64,000 nt of DNA from Oscillospiraceae bacterium (GTDB taxonomy: Bacteria; Bacillota; Clostridia; Oscillospirales; Ruminococcaceae). The notes beneath the pieces are model-generated. The model did not search any database. It saw nothing but the letters and a program-made list of their open reading frames with translations, and was not told the origin of the DNA. A program made the translations under genes and the position numbers. Positions within the stretch are counted from its first letter, which is position 1. Each line of letters starts with the position of its first letter. The stretch is taken from positions 2,542,001-2,606,000 of the forward strand of contig CP107210.1 in the NCBI GenBank assembly GCA_025757985.1. The letters run 5' to 3'. Positions 50,855 through 59,750 of the stretch are shown piece by piece.

Positions 50855-52057
50855 ATGCGATATATCCGGTATATCCTGCTGCTGGCGGCGGTGTTTTTTC
50901 TGGCACCGCTCGCCGTACTGCCGCGCAGGGCGGCCGGGGCGGACGAGCCTGCGGCCCCAACGCCCGCGGCCACGGCACAGCCTGCGGCTGCCGCGCCCTA
51001 CCGTGCGGTCTGGGTCAGCTATCTGGAATGGCAGCAGGTCGATTTCTCCACGCAGGCAGCCTTTGCGGCGGATGTGGAGGCGATGCTGGACGACATCGCC
51101 GGGCTGGGCGCGACCGTTGTCCTTGCGCAGGTGCGCCCCTTCGGGGATGCGCTCTACCCCAGCGCGTATTTTCCGTTCAGCCATATCTGTACCGGCACGC
51201 AGGGGCAGGACCCCGGGTTTGACCCGCTTGCCGTTATGATTGCGGCGGCCCATGCGCGGGGGCTGCAGCTTGAGGCGTGGATCAACCCCTACCGCCTGCA
51301 GGCAGGGCAGGTCCCGGCGCTCTGTGCCGAAAGCCCTGCGCGCCTTCACCCCGAGTGGGTGCGCTATACCGACAGCGGCGCGGTGCTTGACCCGTCCAGC
51401 GCGGCCGTGCGGCAGTATATTGCCGATGGGGTGGAGGAGCTGTGCCGCAGCTACCCGCTGGACGGCATCCATTTTGACGATTATTTCTACCCTGTGCAGG
51501 ACCCTGATTTTGACGCTGCCGACTATGCGGCAAGCGGCACGGCGCTGCGTTTGGACGACTGGCGGCGGGAGAATGTCAACGCACTGATGGAGCTGTGCCA
51601 CGCGGCGGCGCAGCGGTACGGCGTGCGGTTCGGCGCGGCCCCGGCGGGCGACCCCGAGCAGAACTACACCCTGCAGTACAGTGACGCCGCCCGCTGGCTG
51701 CGGCAGGGGACAGTGGACTACCTGATGCCCCAGCTCTATTGGGGGCAGGCGTATGAGAAGGACGGCGATACCGCGCACAGTCTGCCCCGGCTGGCGGCCG
51801 CATGGGCGGCGCTGCCCCGGGCAGCGGGGGTGCAGCTGTATGCGGGGCTGGGGGCCTACCGCATCGGCGCGGGGGACGGCTCCGACAGCGGCAGCGAGTG
51901 GGTCAGCGGCCATGCGCTGGCCGACCAGCTGGCACTGCTGGCGCACAGCGGCATCACGGGCGTGGGGCTGTACCGTTACGCCAGCTTGTTTGACAACCCC
52001 GACTACCCCGCACTGGCCGAGAGCGAGGCCGCCGCCCTGCGCGCCGCGTGGAAATAA
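50855..52057 (+). CDS. Secreted glycoside-hydrolase-like protein (GHL10/DUF187 type)
   Basis: The 400-residue product has a signal sequence (YILLLAAVFFLAPLAVL), an Ala/Pro-rich linker and a TIM-barrel domain. The latter shows YRAVWVSYLEW, VVLAQVRPFGDALYPS, LEAWINPYRL, YPLDGIHFDDYFYP and VDYLMPQLYWGQ, matching GHL10/YngK-type glycosyl hydrolase-like proteins. Substrate could be a peptidoglycan or other surface glycan. GGGGG lies before the ATG. It lies just upstream of the pilus operon but has its own stop and a promoter-like TATACT separates them. Confidence 0.82.
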   Translation: MRYIRYILLLAAVFFLAPLAVLPRRAAGADEPAAPTPAATAQPAAAAPYRAVWVSYLEWQQVDFSTQAAFAADVEAMLDDIAGLGATVVLAQVRPFGDALYPSAYFPFSHICTGTQGQDPGFDPLAVMIAAAHARGLQLEAWINPYRLQAGQVPALCAESPARLHPEWVRYTDSGAVLDPSSAAVRQYIADGVEELCRSYPLDGIHFDDYFYPVQDPDFDAADYAASGTALRLDDWRRENVNALMELCHAAAQRYGVRFGAAPAGDPEQNYTLQYSDAARWLRQGTVDYLMPQLYWGQAYEKDGDTAHSLPRLAAAWAALPRAAGVQLYAGLGAYRIGAGDGSDSGSEWVSGHALADQLALLAHSGITGVGLYRYASLFDNPDYPALAESEAAALRAAWK

Positions 52058-52190
52058 GGCGCGGCGCGTAAGGTTTTAGCGGATTCCCGCTATCGACGCC
52101 TTCTGCGCGGGCGGGCCTGTATACTCCAAGACGATCCCTGCAATGGACAAGCCGCCCGCGCAGGAATTTGTGCAAAGGAGGAATACGCCT

Positions 52191-54533
52191 ATGAAAAAGC
52201 GTCTGTTGGCTGTGCTTTTGGCCTGCTGTATGGCGGCGGGTATGGCCAGCGCAGTCTTTGCGGAGGAGGAGCCGCCCCTGCCCGCAGCGGTGGCCGCCGA
52301 GGCCCCGCCTGACCCGGCGCCGACCGAGGCCCCCGCCCCGGAGCCAACCCCGGAGCCAACGCCGGAGCCAACACCCGAGCCAACCCCGGAGCTAACCCCG
52401 GAGCCAACACCCGAGCCAACCCCGGAGCCGCCCCCGGAGCCGACCGAACCCCCCGTGCCGACAGAGACCCCGGCACAGGAGCCGACCCCCGCGCCAAGCG
52501 AGGCACCGCCCCCCGCGCCGACCGAGACCCCAGTGCCCACGGCGGTACCGACCGAAGCCCCGGCCCCTGCACCGCAGCAGACGGCCACACCCGAGACCGC
52601 CCGCGCCCCGGTGCTGCGTGCCCTGCCGGAGATGACCGCCCAGCCGGCCGCCGTGACCGGGGTGGTGCTCATCGACAGCATTGCCGCCGATGGCTGCCTG
52701 ACCGCGCAGGTCAACGGCAGTGACGAAAAGCTGCCGGGGGCCGTCTACACATGGTATCGCAGCAGGGATGGGGCTGACTGGCAGGCCGTGACCCCGCAGA
52801 TCTGCTCCGGCTCAGGCCGGAACATCGAGGCGGGCAGCGAGCAGCGGCTCAACGCGGCGCTCGATTCCTGCGTGGCGGGCATCGGCGATGCGGACAGGCT
52901 TTATTATAAAGTGGAGGTCACCGGCGCAGACGGCACCGCCGCGGCCGCCCAGACCCGGGTGGCCTACTACATCCAGCTGCAGAACGGCAGCTTTGAGGCC
53001 CCCGCCGTGGCCGGCAGCAGCACGCTGTACTACCCCTTTACGGCCAAACGGTCGCACTTTATCCAGACGGCGGACGCCGACACCAACCCTGCCATTGTAT
53101 GGCGAACGACCGGCGCGGCCCCCCACTGGAGCAGCCTTGTCAACGGCCATTACATAGAGCTTGTGGACGGCACAGGCCGCAGCTACACCGATCTGATCGA
53201 CGGGGAGCTGCGCACTGACCCCAACGACCCGTCCGTCTGCTACCACACCCCCGGTGCCTATGACGGCAGCCAGTTTGCCGAGCTGAACTGCCAGGCCTAC
53301 GGCGCACTGTATCAGGATGTGCTGACCGTGCCCGGCACCACGCTGCACTGGTCGCTGGCGCACCGGGGCCGCGCGGGCAGTGACTCAATGGCGCTGCTCA
53401 TCGCGCCGGTCGCGGTGGCGCAGCAGATCACCGAGATCCTGACGCAGGCCTCGGCCGATATGACCGGCGGCAGCGTGCGCAGCGCACTGGACCGGACGGT
53501 GGACTACAACGGCCAGCCGGTCACGATCCGCAGCTTTATGGTCGGTGGGGAGATGACGGACGGCAACACCGCCTGGGTGACCCACCGGGGCGACTACACG
53601 GTGGCGGCGGGGCAGTATCTGAGCCGGTTCTTCTTTCTCGCACTGTCCTGCGCAAGCGGGGACCGGCGGGAGGGAAATCTGCTCGACAAGGTCTGGTTCA
53701 GCACCGAGCCGGAGCCACCGGTCATGGGCAGCGGCAGCCTGCAGCTGACAAAGGCCGTGGAGCAGGACGCCTACCGCACCGAGGCCGCCGCCGTTACAAA
53801 CACCTTTTCGATCGAGCTGCCCGCCGGCAGCTATACGCTGACCTATGCGGACGGCACGGCCGAGACGCGCACCCTTGCTGCGCCCGGCGCGCTGCGCTTC
53901 GGGCTGCGCGGGCTGCAGAGCGTCACGATCGGCAGCCTGCCCGCCGGGCAGTATACCGTGACCGAGACCGACCACCCCGATCTGGACAGCGCCTACTGCA
54001 CGACAACGGCCGCCGAGGCGCAGACGAAGGTGGAGGTGACGACCGGCGCCACGGCACAGGCCGTCATCACAAACCGGTACGCGCCGTGGCGCAGCCTGAC
54101 GATCACCAAGCAGGTGACGGGCGGCTACGGCGATACCCGCCGCGCCTTTGCCTTTACGGCGGCTGTGGACGGCGTGCCGGTGACAGCCGACCGCGCGGCC
54201 GTGACCGCTGCGGGCGGTGCGGCGCTGACGGCGGCGGGCTTCACGATCCCCCACCGGGGCAGCGTGACGATCGGGCATCTCAAGCCCGGGCAGACCCTGA
54301 CCGTCAGCGAGGAGGCGCTGGCGGATTACGAGACAAGCTTTGCCGACGGCACCGCCGTGACGCAGGGGGGCCAATGGACCGGCACGGTGGGGCAGAGCGA
54401 CACGGCGCTGACCTGCCGCAACAACAAGGACGGCGTACCGCCCACCGGGCTGCGCCGGGACGCTGCGCCTGCGCTGGCGGCAGTGGCGGCGGCGCTGGTC
54501 TGTGCGCTGCTCCGCCGCCGAAGGGGGGTGTGA
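52191..54533 (+). CDS. Pilus tip/ancillary adhesin (Cpa-like position)
   Basis: The 780-residue product has a signal peptide (LLAVLLACCMAAGMASAVFA), a long linker of Pro-Thr-Glu repeats (about 25-135), and an Ig-like domain. A galactose-binding-like adhesin domain (about 255-500) has NGSFEAP and LYQDVLTVPG. Two FctA/Cna-like domains follow, with Lys in LQLTKAV and LTITKQV and Asn in VITNRY, residues that form isopeptide bonds in such folds. The C-terminus has a sorting signal: VPPTGL, a hydrophobic helix and RRRRG. VPPTG is the motif used by the S. pyogenes Cpa pilin. A strong AAAGGAGG lies before ATG 52191. It is the first gene of the pilus operon. Confidence 0.82.
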   Translation: MKKRLLAVLLACCMAAGMASAVFAEEEPPLPAAVAAEAPPDPAPTEAPAPEPTPEPTPEPTPEPTPELTPEPTPEPTPEPPPEPTEPPVPTETPAQEPTPAPSEAPPPAPTETPVPTAVPTEAPAPAPQQTATPETARAPVLRALPEMTAQPAAVTGVVLIDSIAADGCLTAQVNGSDEKLPGAVYTWYRSRDGADWQAVTPQICSGSGRNIEAGSEQRLNAALDSCVAGIGDADRLYYKVEVTGADGTAAAAQTRVAYYIQLQNGSFEAPAVAGSSTLYYPFTAKRSHFIQTADADTNPAIVWRTTGAAPHWSSLVNGHYIELVDGTGRSYTDLIDGELRTDPNDPSVCYHTPGAYDGSQFAELNCQAYGALYQDVLTVPGTTLHWSLAHRGRAGSDSMALLIAPVAVAQQITEILTQASADMTGGSVRSALDRTVDYNGQPVTIRSFMVGGEMTDGNTAWVTHRGDYTVAAGQYLSRFFFLALSCASGDRREGNLLDKVWFSTEPEPPVMGSGSLQLTKAVEQDAYRTEAAAVTNTFSIELPAGSYTLTYADGTAETRTLAAPGALRFGLRGLQSVTIGSLPAGQYTVTETDHPDLDSAYCTTTAAEAQTKVEVTTGATAQAVITNRYAPWRSLTITKQVTGGYGDTRRAFAFTAAVDGVPVTADRAAVTAAGGAALTAAGFTIPHRGSVTIGHLKPGQTLTVSEEALADYETSFADGTAVTQGGQWTGTVGQSDTALTCRNNKDGVPPTGLRRDAAPALAAVAAALVCALLRRRRGV

Positions 54534-55052
54534 GTGCTGGAAACACAGGAGGACCGCCGCGCCGCATGGGCGGAGATACGGGAGTTTCTGGTGCGGGCGG
54601 GTGTGCTGGCGGCGCTGCTGGCGGTGCTGTTCGGGGTGGTGTTCGGGCTGGCTATCCAGCCGGACGACACGATGCACCCCCATATCAAGCCCGGCGACCT
54701 GCTTTTGTACTACCGCCTGCCGCAGCGCTATACGGCGGGGGAGACGGTCGTCTTTGAGAAGGACGGCACCCGCTATACCGGCAGGGTGGCCGCCCGCGGC
54801 GGCGATACGGTGGAGGTCACCGACACGGCGCTGCTGCTCATCAACGGCAGCGTGGTGGCGGAGCCGGACATCTACGAGCAGACGCCCCGCTATGACAACG
54901 GCGTACCATACCCCCTGACGCTGGCGGACGGCGAATATTTTATCCTTTGCGATGCCCGCGCAGGTGCGCGCGACAGCCGGTGGTTCGGCCCGGTCCGCAC
55001 CGGCGAGATACGCGGCCGCGTCATCGCCCTGCTGCGCCGCAGCGGGATATGA
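54534..55052 (+). CDS. sipA: SipA-like signal peptidase I homologue without catalytic dyad
   Basis: The 172-residue product has one membrane helix (about 20-41) and the fold motifs of signal peptidase I: PDDTMHPHIKPGD, YTGRVAARGGDTVEV and DARAGARDSRWFGPV. The nucleophile Ser before Met is Thr46, and the general-base Lys before Arg84 is Gly83, so peptidase activity is unlikely. Streptococcal SipA, required for pilus assembly, likewise lacks both residues. GTG at 54534 directly follows the adhesin stop (TGAGTG), with AAGGGGGG as binding site. It lies between adhesin and backbone pilin as in the FCT locus, so a pilus-assembly role is likely. Confidence 0.8.
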   Translation: MLETQEDRRAAWAEIREFLVRAGVLAALLAVLFGVVFGLAIQPDDTMHPHIKPGDLLLYYRLPQRYTAGETVVFEKDGTRYTGRVAARGGDTVEVTDTALLLINGSVVAEPDIYEQTPRYDNGVPYPLTLADGEYFILCDARAGARDSRWFGPVRTGEIRGRVIALLRRSGI

Positions 55053-55089
55053 CCCGACCCCCACACATATTGGAGAGGAGACCTTACTT

Positions 55090-56166
55090 ATGAACGCAAA
55101 GAAGCTTTCTGCAGTTCTCACAGCGGCCCTGCTGGCGGGGGCGCTGTCCACCACGGCGCTTGCCGCCGACCGGCTGCCCACCGGCGATGCCAGCGTCACC
55201 TTTAAAAAGGCCATTGATATGACCGATGCCGCCGGTGCGGGCGGCGTGCTGGGCACGATGACCTTCGATGGGACCGGCGCGCAGGAAGGCGACCTGCCCG
55301 GCCAGCCGGAGGAGGGCGCAGCGCTCGGCAGCACCGACCAGCTGGCCAGCCCCACCGTCACGGCGGTCTTTGCCCGGGGGACTGACGGCAGCCTTGCCGC
55401 CGAGAGCGATGTCACCGTGCAGTTCGATATGACAAAGTTTACCGAGCCCGGCGTCTACTACTACCGCCTGACCGAGCGTGACCCCGGCATTGCGGGGCTG
55501 ACCGCCGCCCCCGCCTACCTGCTGAAGGCCCGTGTCGTCAATGCGGACGCCGCCGACCCCAACGGGACGAGCTTTAAGATCGACTATGCCGCGCTGGCAC
55601 CGCTGGCGGGCGGGGACAAGGTGGATTTTATCGCAAACACCTACACGACCTACGCGCTCTCGCTGACCAAAAGGCTGGCCGGTGATTTTGCCGACTACGG
55701 CGACAGCTTTGACTTTACCCTCACGCTGCAGGACCCCGATGCCGAAAAGCACATGGCGTCCGTGACGGTCCGCACCGGCGAGGCCGGGGGCGCGCTGACC
55801 GGGGAGGGCACGGTGCTGAGCTTTGATGCGAACGGCAAGGCAACCATCACCGAGACGATCCGCGCGAATCAGAAAATCGAGGTCACCGGCCTGCCGGAGG
55901 GCGCCCTCTACACGATCGCGGAGGGCGGCGATGATGCCGCCAAGTACACGACCGACTGGGCCACACCCACCGGCACGGTGGAGGATACCCGCACGCTGGC
56001 GCAGCGCGCCATGACGGCTGCGGATGCCGACATCACCGTGACGAACACCCGCGAGGCAGCGGCCCCCACCGGCCTGCTGCTGGATGCTGCGCCCTACGGT
56101 GCCATGCTGGCGCTGGCCGCCGGCAGCGGCGCGGTGTTCTTCCGCAAGCGCCGCCGCGGCCGCTGA
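55090..56166 (+). CDS. Major (backbone) pilin, FctA-like
   Basis: The 358-residue product has a signal peptide (AVLTAALLAGALSTTALA), two FctA/Spy0128-type domains and a sorting signal. Domain 1 has Lys in VTFKKAI and Asn in DFIANTY; domain 2 has Lys in LSLTKRL and Asn in ITVTNTR, the usual partners of intramolecular isopeptide bonds. The C-terminus is APTGLLLD, a hydrophobic stretch and RKRRRG; streptococcal backbone pilins use a similar VPTG motif. ATG 55090 follows GGAGAGGAG. It is the third gene of the operon and overlaps the sortase start by one base. Confidence 0.85.
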   Translation: MNAKKLSAVLTAALLAGALSTTALAADRLPTGDASVTFKKAIDMTDAAGAGGVLGTMTFDGTGAQEGDLPGQPEEGAALGSTDQLASPTVTAVFARGTDGSLAAESDVTVQFDMTKFTEPGVYYYRLTERDPGIAGLTAAPAYLLKARVVNADAADPNGTSFKIDYAALAPLAGGDKVDFIANTYTTYALSLTKRLAGDFADYGDSFDFTLTLQDPDAEKHMASVTVRTGEAGGALTGEGTVLSFDANGKATITETIRANQKIEVTGLPEGALYTIAEGGDDAAKYTTDWATPTGTVEDTRTLAQRAMTAADADITVTNTREAAAPTGLLLDAAPYGAMLALAAGSGAVFFRKRRRGR

Positions 56167-56927
56167 TGCTGCGGGCGGCGGCCCGGCTGGCCCGCGCGGG
56201 CAGCGCGGCCGTCAGCGCGGCGGCGGGGCTGCTTATGCTGGTGCTGCTCACCTTCGGCGGGTTTGCCCTCTGGCAGGACGCTGCCGTCAGCCGCGGGGCC
56301 TTTGCGGGGGCGGAGCTGCTGCACTACAAGCCCGCCGTGCTGGCGGCGGACAACCCCACCCTGGCCGAGCTGCAGGCCCGCAACCCCGATGTCTGCGGCT
56401 GGCTGACCATTGACGGCACGAATATCGACTACCCCTTTGTGCAGGGGGCCACGAATATGGATTACATCAACCGCGATGTCACGGGGGCGTTTTCGCTGTC
56501 CGGCTCGGTCTTTCTCGACAGCCGCTGCGCCGCCGGGCTGACCGACCCCTACACGCTTATGTACGGCCACCATATGGAGAACGGCGCAATGTTCGGCGAT
56601 GTGGCCGCCTTTGCGCAGGCGGATTTCTTTGCCGCCCACACGACCGGCAGCGTAAGCCTGCCCGATGCGGCCTACACCGTGGAGCTGTTCGCCTGCCTGT
56701 GTACCGATGCCTACGACAGCGCCGTCTATGACCCCGCGCGGTACCAGACCGGCGTGCAGCCGCTGCTGGACTATCTGGCGGCCAACGCCGTGCAGCAGCG
56801 CCCCAGCAGCGCCGATGCACAGGCGGGCATCCTTGCGCTGTCCACCTGCGCCGGGGCCGAGACAAACGGCCGGGTGGTGGTGTTCGGGTGGCTGCACCCT
56901 GTTGAAAAAGGAGATGAAATGCAATGA
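56166..56927 (+). CDS. srtB: Class B sortase (pilus polymerase)
   Basis: The 253-residue product has an N-terminal anchor (about 15-38) and a class B sortase domain: DGTNIDYPFVQGATNMDYIN, GSVFLDSR, LMYGHHMENG (catalytic His near 135), LSTCAG (Cys228) and NGRVVVFG (Arg236). In S. pyogenes the pilin polymerase (SrtC1) is also class B-like. It would join backbone pilins at the APTG/VPPTG motifs. Its ATG overlaps the pilin stop (TGATG), and its own stop overlaps the next gene (ATGA), so translation is coupled. Confidence 0.92.
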   Translation: MLRAAARLARAGSAAVSAAAGLLMLVLLTFGGFALWQDAAVSRGAFAGAELLHYKPAVLAADNPTLAELQARNPDVCGWLTIDGTNIDYPFVQGATNMDYINRDVTGAFSLSGSVFLDSRCAAGLTDPYTLMYGHHMENGAMFGDVAAFAQADFFAAHTTGSVSLPDAAYTVELFACLCTDAYDSAVYDPARYQTGVQPLLDYLAANAVQQRPSSADAQAGILALSTCAGAETNGRVVVFGWLHPVEKGDEMQ

Positions 56928-57568
56928 GGTATGCCACAACGGCCCTGCGGTGCTGGCTGACGGCAGCGGCCCTGCTGCTGGCGCTGTGCTGCCCGCTGCC
57001 GGTTTTTGCGGCGCGCGCGGGGGCGGTGCTGCCCGTGACGGTGTACACCGAGGGCACGGCCGCTGATGCCGCCTGCGTGGTGAGCATCACGCCGCTGGAC
57101 GCTGCGCCCGCCCCGGCGCAGGCATCGCTGACGATACAGAGCAGCGGCACGGCGTATTTTACCGGCTTTGCCTTTGATGCGCCGGGGGACTACCGCTACA
57201 CCGTCACGCAGGCGGGCAGCGGCCGGCCGCATACGGTGTACGACACCCACAGCTACACCGTGACCGTCCGCGTGACGGGCCGTCCCGACGGAGGCCTGAA
57301 TACGGAATTGTGGGCGGTGCGCAGCGGCGAAACCGCCAAGGCGGATAGCGTGAAGTTTACCAACCGCTATGACCCGCCCGCGGAAGAGGCGAAAACCACC
57401 GTGGCGCGGCCCGCCAAGAACACCGCCGCCCCGGCGGCACGCACGGCTAAGGGCAGCGCCGCACCCGCCCTGCCCCAGACCGGCGATGCCTTCCCCGTGG
57501 AGGCGCTGGCCGCCGCGCTCTGCGCCGGGCTTGTTGGCTTTGCCACAGCCTGGTCAAAGCACCGGTAA
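56924..57568 (+). CDS. Minor/basal pilin, FctB-like
   Basis: The 214-residue product has a signal peptide (LTAAALLLALCCPLPVFA) and one FctA-type pilin domain (about 30-150) with TVYDTHSYTVTVRV and the closing Asn in VKFTNRY. An Ala/Lys/Thr-rich linker follows, then a canonical sorting signal LPQTGD, hydrophobic segment and short basic tail. The canonical motif, unlike the two other pilins, suggests it is the cell-wall-linked base recognised by the housekeeping sortase. It is the last gene of the operon and starts inside the sortase stop. Confidence 0.82.
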   Translation: MRYATTALRCWLTAAALLLALCCPLPVFAARAGAVLPVTVYTEGTAADAACVVSITPLDAAPAPAQASLTIQSSGTAYFTGFAFDAPGDYRYTVTQAGSGRPHTVYDTHSYTVTVRVTGRPDGGLNTELWAVRSGETAKADSVKFTNRYDPPAEEAKTTVARPAKNTAAPAARTAKGSAAPALPQTGDAFPVEALAAALCAGLVGFATAWSKHR

Positions 57569-57612
57569 GCCTGCCCCGGCGGTCACAGATTGGTCATAAT
57601 CTTTACAATTCG

Positions 57613-57650
57613 TCCCGTTTGATAAAATTCTTATCAAACGGGATTTTTTG
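57613..57650 (+). terminator. Terminator of the pilus operon
   Basis: CCCGTTTGATAA (57614-57625) and TTATCAAACGGG (57631-57642) are a perfect 12-bp stem followed by ATTTTTT. Confidence 0.9.
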
Positions 57651-57654
57651 CTGA

Positions 57655-57683
57655 TTGTAACCGGGGCGCGGCGTGGGTATACT
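57655..57683 (+). promoter_or_regulatory. Promoter of oleate hydratase
   Basis: TTGTAA (57655-57660), 17-base spacer, TATACT (57678-57683). It lies right after the pilus terminator and 79 bases before the start codon. Confidence 0.7.
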
Positions 57684-57761
57684 AAAGCCATACCAAACAA
57701 CAAACGGTACAACGGCCCGGCGGAAACCGGCCCGCGCCGTATGACTACAGGAGGTAGCGTT

Positions 57762-59537
57762 ATGTATTATTCCAGCGGTAACTATGAAGCCTTTGCAACG
57801 CCCAAAAAGCCGGACGGTGTGGACGGCAAGTCCGCGTATCTGGTCGGCTCCGGTCTGGCAGCGCTGTCTGCGGCCTGCTATCTGGTCCGCGATGCCCAGA
57901 TGAAGGGCGAGCATGTCCATATTCTCGAGAAGGACCCCATCCCCGGCGGTGCCTGCGATGGCTACAAATATCAGGACATCGGCTATGTCATGCGCGGCGG
58001 CCGTGAGATGGACAACCACTTTGAGTGCATGTGGGATCTGTTCCGCTCCATCCCCTCCATCGAGGACGAGAACCACACCGTTCTGGATGAGTACTACTGG
58101 CTGAACAAGGCCGACCCCAACTACAGCCTCTGCCGCGCCACCCGCAACCGCGGCGAGGATGCCCACACCGATGGCAAGTTCGGTCTGTCCGACAAGGCCG
58201 CCATGGAGATCATGAACCTGTTCATGTCCCCCGATGAGAAGCTGTACGACAAGAAGATCACCGACTTCTTTGACGATGAGGTGCTGAACTCCAACTTCTG
58301 GATGTACTGGCGCACGATGTTCGCCTTTGAGAACTGGCACAGCGCGCTGGAGATGAAGCGCTATCTGCAGCGTTACATCCACCACATCGGCGGTCTGCCC
58401 GACTTTACGGCGCTGCGCTTTACCCGCTACAACCAGTATGAGTCGATGATCCTGCCGATGGTCAAGTACCTCGAGGGCTTCGGCGTCCAGTTCCACTACG
58501 ACACCAAGGTCACGAACATCGCCTTCGACTGTGCCGGCGGCAAAAAGCAGGCCACCCGCATTGACATCCTCCACAACGGGCAGGAAGAGTCCATCGACCT
58601 GACCGAGAACGACCTCGTCTTTATCACGAACGGCGGCTGTGTCGAGAACTCGACCCTCGGCAGCCAAGATATCCCCGCTGAGTTCAAGCCTGAGCTGAAG
58701 GAGGGCGGCGGCTGGGACCTGTGGCGCAAGATCGCCGCGCAGGACCCGAGCTTCGGCCATCCCGACAAGTTCTGCTATGACCCTGAGCTGTCCAACTGGA
58801 TGAGTGCCACCATCACAACGCTGGATCAGCGCATCGTGCCCTATATCAAGAAGATCTGCAAGCGCGACCCGTTCAGCGGCAAGGTCGTCACCGGCGGCAT
58901 CGTCACAGTCACCGATTCCAACTGGCTGCTCAGCTGGACGCTGAACCGCCAGCAGCAGTTCCGCGACCAGCCCAAGGATCAGCTCTGCGTCTGGGTCTAC
59001 GGCCTGTTCACCGATAAGCCCGGCGACTATATCAAGAAGCCGATGCGCGACTGCACCGGCAAGGAGATCTGCATGGAGTGGCTGTACCACATCGGTGTGC
59101 CCGAGGATCAGATCGAGGATATGGCGACCAACAGCGCCAACACCGTGCCCTGCATGATGCCGTATATTGACGCGTTCTTTATGCCGCGCGCCGCCGGCGA
59201 CCGCCCCGACATCGTACCCGAGGGCGCTGTGAACTTTGCGTTTCTCGGCCAGTTTGCCGAGACCGCCCGCGACACGATCTTCACGACCGAGTACTCCATC
59301 CGCACCGGCATGGAGGCTGTCTACACCCTGCTCAATGTGGACCGCGGCGTGCCCGAGGTCTGGGGCAGCGTCTATGACATCCGCTGCCTGCTGGACGCCA
59401 CCGTCAAGCTGCGCGACGGCCGCAAGATCACCGACATGGAGATGCCGCTGGTCGGCAAGCTCGCCATGAAGGAGGCCCTCAAGAAGATCGAGGGCACCGA
59501 GGTCGAGAAGCTGCTGAAGGAATACAACGTGATTTAA
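57762..59537 (+). CDS. ohyA: Oleate hydratase
   Basis: The 591-residue FAD enzyme matches oleate hydratase (myosin-cross-reactive antigen family). The dinucleotide motif is YLVGSGLAALSAACYLV. Family stretches include GYVMRGGREMDNHFECMWDL, MYWRTMFAFENWHSALEMKR and WLLSWTLNRQ. It adds water across the 9-10 double bond of oleic acid, giving 10-hydroxystearate and detoxifying unsaturated fatty acids. GGAGG precedes ATG 57762. It has its own promoter and ends in a G+C-rich hairpin. The TetR-type gene downstream could be its regulator, as is common, though that is inference. Confidence 0.95.
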   Translation: MYYSSGNYEAFATPKKPDGVDGKSAYLVGSGLAALSAACYLVRDAQMKGEHVHILEKDPIPGGACDGYKYQDIGYVMRGGREMDNHFECMWDLFRSIPSIEDENHTVLDEYYWLNKADPNYSLCRATRNRGEDAHTDGKFGLSDKAAMEIMNLFMSPDEKLYDKKITDFFDDEVLNSNFWMYWRTMFAFENWHSALEMKRYLQRYIHHIGGLPDFTALRFTRYNQYESMILPMVKYLEGFGVQFHYDTKVTNIAFDCAGGKKQATRIDILHNGQEESIDLTENDLVFITNGGCVENSTLGSQDIPAEFKPELKEGGGWDLWRKIAAQDPSFGHPDKFCYDPELSNWMSATITTLDQRIVPYIKKICKRDPFSGKVVTGGIVTVTDSNWLLSWTLNRQQQFRDQPKDQLCVWVYGLFTDKPGDYIKKPMRDCTGKEICMEWLYHIGVPEDQIEDMATNSANTVPCMMPYIDAFFMPRAAGDRPDIVPEGAVNFAFLGQFAETARDTIFTTEYSIRTGMEAVYTLLNVDRGVPEVWGSVYDIRCLLDATVKLRDGRKITDMEMPLVGKLAMKEALKKIEGTEVEKLLKEYNVI

Positions 59538-59552
59538 GCAACAGAACACAAT

Positions 59553-59583
59553 GCGGGGGCTGTCCGATTGGGACAGCCCCCGC
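59553..59583 (+). terminator. Hairpin after ohyA
   Basis: GCGGGGGCTGTCC pairs with GGACAGCCCCCGC; no T-run, so termination may be inefficient. Confidence 0.6.
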
Positions 59584-59654
59584 GCTGTGTCAAGCCCCCC
59601 CGCAGAGGGAATAGGGAACCGGCATTTCCCGGGGAAACGGCACTGCGGCGTAAT

Positions 59655-59750
59655 TTACAAAATGTTCATACGAAAAACATAGTTTTTTAGCAGTTGCCCT
59701 GTACTATATAAGCACAGGGTCACGGAGCCGCAACCGTGATTCTGGAACAT
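59655..59750 (-). CDS. Possible 31-aa small protein
   Basis: On the minus strand GAGGAGG is followed 5 bases later by ATG (59750) opening 31 codons (MFQNHGCGSVTL to the end ...RMNIL). The binding site is excellent, but the ORF is antisense to the candidate small RNA and its Gly-Cys-Gly-Ser comes from the repeated hairpin loop, so coding is uncertain. It lies downstream of the TetR gene on the same strand. Confidence 0.25.
   Translation of the reverse strand: MFQNHGCGSVTLCLYSTGQLLKNYVFRMNIL

Noticed and set aside
52270..52600. Pro-Thr-Glu DNA repeats in the adhesin gene as a mobile or CRISPR-like repeat
   Set aside because: They are codon-phased and encode a wall-spanning linker typical of surface proteins.
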